A stretch of 64,000 bases of DNA from Flavobacterium sp. 102 (GTDB lineage Bacteria > Bacteroidota > Bacteroidia > Flavobacteriales > Flavobacteriaceae), in contig NZ_RBKX01000001.1 in assembly GCF_003634615.1 (NCBI RefSeq), positions 2,790,001 to 2,854,000 of the forward strand, in the 5' to 3' direction. Under the pieces are notes generated by a model. That model saw only the letters and a program-made list of their open reading frames with translations, made no database searches and was not told where the DNA came from. A program made the translations under genes and the position numbers. Below are positions 61,749-64,000 of the stretch, in pieces (the first letter of the stretch is position 1; the number at the start of each line of letters is the position of its first letter).

Positions 61749-62204
61749 ATGAAAAAATATCTTTACCTACTATCTTTTGCTTTTCTCACATTAAGTTGTG
61801 AAAAGAAAGAACAGAAAAATATATCTAAAACTGATAACAATTGGGTTTTGAAATCCACAAAAGAATATACACCTTTGAGTTTTATAGAAGCAGCTAAAAA
61901 AACTGTTAATCCATTTGATTTTTCTTCAATTGAAAATGACTTTCAAAAAGGCTGGATTACAGCTAAAGATTTAGATTCACTGATATTAGTTGTTGACTCA
62001 AAAGAAACATGCAATTGTTACCTCGATCCTTTATCTTCTTACATTCCAAATGACAGCGCGCAAGTCGGTGGATTTGCGATTGAATTTATAAAAGCATTTA
62101 AAGAAAATAAAAAAGTAGATTTCGGACTATATAGTTGTCCAAAAGTTGACGAAAAAGAAGCCGAAGAATTAAAAGTTTGGTGGAAAAACCAAAATAGAGA
62201 ATAA
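61749..62204 (+). CDS. Unknown lipoprotein (cassette gene)
   Basis: The 151-residue protein has a lipoprotein signal peptide with lipobox LSC (Cys about residue 17), then a KKEQKNISK linker and a soluble domain with ETCNCYLDPLSSY and SCPKVDEKEAEEL. The three Cys could form a disulfide or bind metal. I recognise no family. It is the first gene after the recombinase; a complete attC-like site begins 8 bp after its stop, so it fits a single-gene cassette. Confidence 0.65.
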   Translation: MKKYLYLLSFAFLTLSCEKKEQKNISKTDNNWVLKSTKEYTPLSFIEAAKKTVNPFDFSSIENDFQKGWITAKDLDSLILVVDSKETCNCYLDPLSSYIPNDSAQVGGFAIEFIKAFKENKKVDFGLYSCPKVDEKEAEELKVWWKNQNRE

Positions 62205-62212
62205 TTGCCTGC

Positions 62213-62344
62213 GTATAACAGCCGTTTGGTAGCATGGCTGGTTTTGTATTTCTTAGACGGAAACTACTAAGTTCAAAATTTGATTATATTTACAATTAAA
62301 TATTTAAAAAGTCGCCACGACTACCAAGCGGCGGAACGTTAGCA
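62213..62344. repeat. Complete attC-like site
   Basis: Outer ends are GTATAAC (62213-62219) and GTTAGCA (62338-62344). Inner boxes are GCCGTTTGG (62221-62229) and CCAAGCGGC (62324-62332). A -7-like TATATTTA lies at 62285-62292. Length (132 bp) and most of the sequence equal site B at 20757-20888, 41 kb away. Confidence 0.7.
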
Positions 62345-62380
62345 GCAATATTTCAATAACAATTGTCTTTAAAATAGCTT

Positions 62381-62875
62381 ATGAATTTTTCCGAAATGCA
62401 ACTTATACAGAAACGTAAGCAAGCTTTTGAGGATTACTTTTTAGCAGTTAAAAAATTACGTGATTTAAATATCATAGTCAATAAAAAAGATTTTACTTCT
62501 CAATTAGGAGAATGGTTGATCTCTGAAATGTATGGAGCCACAATAGCCACAAATGGAAAACAGAAAGATTGGGATATGAAATTTGAAGAAAAACATATTC
62601 AAGTAAAATCTCACTCGAAAGCGAAAACAACTACGAGATCAAATACTGATTTTAAATATGCTGATAATGCTTGTATCGATCTTTTTGTAATAGTAATTTT
62701 TGACGAAGATTATAAACTCAAAAATATCTACGAAATTCCTTGGAATATTGCTTTGGAATTAAAAACCAAAAACACAAAAGATCCCGTAATAAAATGGAAT
62801 GAAATTCCGGAAAATTGCAAAATCAATTTTAGGGAAAAACTTAAAAATAATGAACTCTTATCTAGCTTTCTATAA
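62381..62875 (+). CDS. Putative PD-(D/E)XK nuclease-like protein (cassette gene)
   Basis: The 164-residue protein has a short helical start and then LGEWLISEMYGATIATNGKQ, followed by DWDMKFEEKHIQVKSHSK. The pattern Glu ... Asp ... (Gln)-Val-Lys fits the core of restriction-endonuclease-like folds (similar to DUF6998-type proteins), in which Asp and Lys bind metal and DNA. It could be a nuclease or a decayed relative. It is paired with the next gene at 2 bp, and both are between attC-like sites, so they are a two-gene cassette. A role in defence is plausible but unproven. Confidence 0.6.
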   Translation: MNFSEMQLIQKRKQAFEDYFLAVKKLRDLNIIVNKKDFTSQLGEWLISEMYGATIATNGKQKDWDMKFEEKHIQVKSHSKAKTTTRSNTDFKYADNACIDLFVIVIFDEDYKLKNIYEIPWNIALELKTKNTKDPVIKWNEIPENCKINFREKLKNNELLSSFL

Positions 62876-62877
62876 TT

Positions 62878-63321
62878 ATGGTTAAAATCAATTATCCTCC
62901 TTATCCTGCTAAATTCTATCTTAACTACACAGGTAGAAGAAATACATTGATTCAAACATTTTCCACATTTACAGAAATCAGTATAGAGTTCGATAGAAAT
63001 TTTACTTTTCAAAAAGAATCTTTATCAACTAAAGTACATTTGATAGACGGACAAGAAATATTTTTAGGTTTAATTTCTAGAAACATTTATACTTTAAAAA
63101 ATAATGATTGGATAAAAAATGATGACGCATTCATAAATCTTTATCAAATTATAATTGACAAAAATTTCACTTATATAAAAGGTTCAATAAGTTTTGATAT
63201 AAATTTAAATGGTGAAGTTATTAATGACACTTATACGTTCAAAATTTTTCTAAATGCTGGACAAAAAGTTAACGATTATATAATTAATTCGGAAGTCGAA
63301 TGCGAAAATTTCTATAATTAA
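62878..63321 (+). CDS. Unknown protein partner of the nuclease-like cassette gene
   Basis: I do not recognise this 147-residue protein. It is rich in Asn, Ile, Tyr and Phe and predicted mostly beta, with YIKGSISFDINLNGEVIND as a strand pair. There is no signal peptide. The 2-bp spacing from the nuclease-like gene implies translation coupling and perhaps a complex. It ends 16 bp before an attC-like site. It could be an inhibitor, a cofactor or a specificity subunit; the sequence does not decide. Confidence 0.6.
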   Translation: MVKINYPPYPAKFYLNYTGRRNTLIQTFSTFTEISIEFDRNFTFQKESLSTKVHLIDGQEIFLGLISRNIYTLKNNDWIKNDDAFINLYQIIIDKNFTYIKGSISFDINLNGEVINDTYTFKIFLNAGQKVNDYIINSEVECENFYN

Positions 63322-63337
63322 ATTCATCAAATACTGC

Positions 63338-63470
63338 TGCTAACAGCGGTTTTGCGCTATTGCTGCTTTAAGTTATGAAATTACGTCCAGATTTCATAAC
63401 TTCGTTCAGTCCAGCCGAGCGAACTCAGTTCCAATTGCCGCAACAGTCGCAAAGCCACAGGACGTTATGC
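63338..63470. repeat. Complete attC-like site with internal 10-bp hairpin
   Basis: Outer ends are TGCTAAC (63338-63344) and GTTATGC (63464-63470). Inner boxes are GGTTTTGCG (63348-63356) and CGCAAAGCC (63448-63456), complementary with one G-T pair. Inside, GTTATGAAAT (63372-63381) and ATTTCATAAC (63391-63400) are perfectly complementary. Length 133 bp. Confidence 0.72.
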
Positions 63471-63834
63471 GAGATCATTTTGACTTTCGCTGATAAAAAG
63501 AAAAACCTCTATTTCGGAACGCTAAAAAAAATCTTCTTTGAAAAAGTTTGTCTCAAATCTTTGTCCAATTTCTTTGTCAAAAAACTTCGTTTTTGCGTTC
63601 CCACTTTTCTGAAAATCTTTGCGGAATTTGATTATCAGTTTTGCAGACAATTTTAAAGAAAATCTTTGAGGAAAGCTTTGTCGATTTTGATTGTCGAAAT
63701 TCTAGCTAAAAAAATTAGAAGAATTTCATTGTCGAATTTGGTTGCGGAAAATTTTTGTCAAACTTCAAGAAATTCAATTTTTCGATTTTTTGTTTTTAGT
63801 AAAATAATATTCAGTTTTCAAAATTCATGACCGC
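63471..63834. other. Cassette without recognisable gene
   Basis: This 364-bp stretch between two complete attC-like sites has no convincing reading frame on either strand. A 93-codon frame starting at 63375 lies partly in the preceding site and has no family character. The sequence is AT-rich, with repeated TTTGTC-like and AAATCTTTG-like words. It may encode an RNA or be a decayed cassette. Confidence 0.5.
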
Positions 63835-63967
63835 GCATAACAGCGGTTTTGCGCGATTGCTGTTTCAGTTGTAAAAGTTCATTTTCTTTTTCATAAGTTT
63901 GTTCAGTCCAGCCGAGCGAACTCAGCTTCGATTTCCGCAACCGTCGCAAAGCCACAGGACGTTAGTA
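63835..63967. repeat. Complete attC-like site at right edge
   Basis: Outer ends are GCATAAC (63835-63841) and GTTAGTA (63961-63967). Inner boxes are GGTTTTGCG (63845-63853) and CGCAAAGCC (63945-63953), the same as those at 63338-63470. Both share the central CAGTCCAGCCGAGCGAACTC segment. Length 133 bp. Confidence 0.7.
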
Positions 63968-64000
63968 GCCATTTTAAATCACGATTGTGCAAAGAATCAT

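Larger units (their letters stand above)
60577..64000 (+). mobile_element. Integron-like unit: tyrosine recombinase plus attC-like cassette array 2
   Basis: The recombinase gene is followed by a GTTATAC half-site (61722), a lipoprotein cassette, a complete attC-like site (62213-62344), a two-gene cassette, a second site (63338-63470), a 365-bp cassette without gene and a third site (63835-63967). The array continues beyond the window. Cassette genes and the recombinase share the plus strand, unlike most integrons, where the integrase faces the other way. Confidence 0.6.

Noticed and set aside
63375..63656. 93-codon open frame at the right end
   Set aside because: Starts inside the attC-like site and has low-complexity Lys/Phe content with no family character.

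Overview
The window is chromosomal DNA of a low-GC member of Bacteroidota, most probably Flavobacterium or a close relative. Evidence: promoters of the TTTG / TAnnTTTG type, almost no Shine-Dalgarno sequences, many lipoproteins with a Ser/Gly-Cys lipobox, a fused thrA followed by thrB and thrC, a YtxJ bacillithiol-type protein, DUF4199 and DUF4870 proteins, and a type III PKS operon. I saw no rRNA, tRNA or CRISPR.

Layout. 1-2.2 kb: a small minus-strand operon (VOC, DoxX, SRPBCC) divergent from a GlxA-type AraC regulator. 2.2-4.4 kb: a lipoprotein cyclophilin and histidine ammonia-lyase. 4.6-10.4 kb: threonine operon thrA-thrB-thrC plus a membrane protein, preceded by a Thr-rich 34-residue leader peptide. 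10.5-15 kb: a lipoprotein, ytxJ and clpB. 15.2-18.2 kb: a stress-type cluster (DUF892, YtxH, holin-like, YihY/BrkB). 19.4-27.4 kb: an accessory block, all genes on the plus strand, mostly single hypothetical genes separated by attC-like inverted repeats. 27.5-43.3 kb: small secreted and membrane proteins, two sensor kinases with one response regulator, a structured intergenic region, an L,D-transpeptidase, a membrane-anchored LuxR protein, and an NfeD/flotillin pair. 43.2-48.6 kb: a seven-gene minus-strand biosynthetic operon (FAD oxidoreductase, methyltransferase, type III PKS, dehydratase, ketosynthase, ACP, phosphopantetheinyl transferase) resembling phenolic-lipid (srsABC-like) pathways. 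48.7-59.2 kb: an acetate/propionate module (two acyl-CoA synthetases, response regulator, solute-symporter/histidine-kinase fusion, MFS carrier, outer-membrane porin). 59.3-60.5 kb: an InsA-like DNA-binding protein and a repeat-rich intergenic region. 60.6-64 kb: a tyrosine recombinase followed by a second array of attC-like sites and cassettes that runs off the right edge.

The strongest candidate for an undescribed system is the pair of attC-like arrays. Sites of about 132 bp have outer arms of the type GCTAAC...GTTAGC / GCATAAC...GTTATGC, inner complementary boxes (GCCGTTTGG/CCAAGCGGC or GGTTTTGCG/CGCAAAGCC) and further internal hairpins, which is the architecture of integron attC sites. 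Two sites 41 kb apart are nearly the same sequence. The right-hand array lies directly downstream of a tyrosine recombinase whose C-terminus resembles integron integrases (including an RSPFDDL tail) but which lacks the extra IntI-specific segment. Several sites carry a TAnnTTTG-like promoter element, so each cassette may bring its own promoter. This would be an integron-like cassette system driven by a non-canonical integrase; the link is inferred from position and structure, not proven.

Other items of interest are two unrelated 21-bp-period minisatellites, each next to one of the arrays, the apparently leaderless Thr leader peptide, and a two-hairpin intergenic element downstream of the response regulator.
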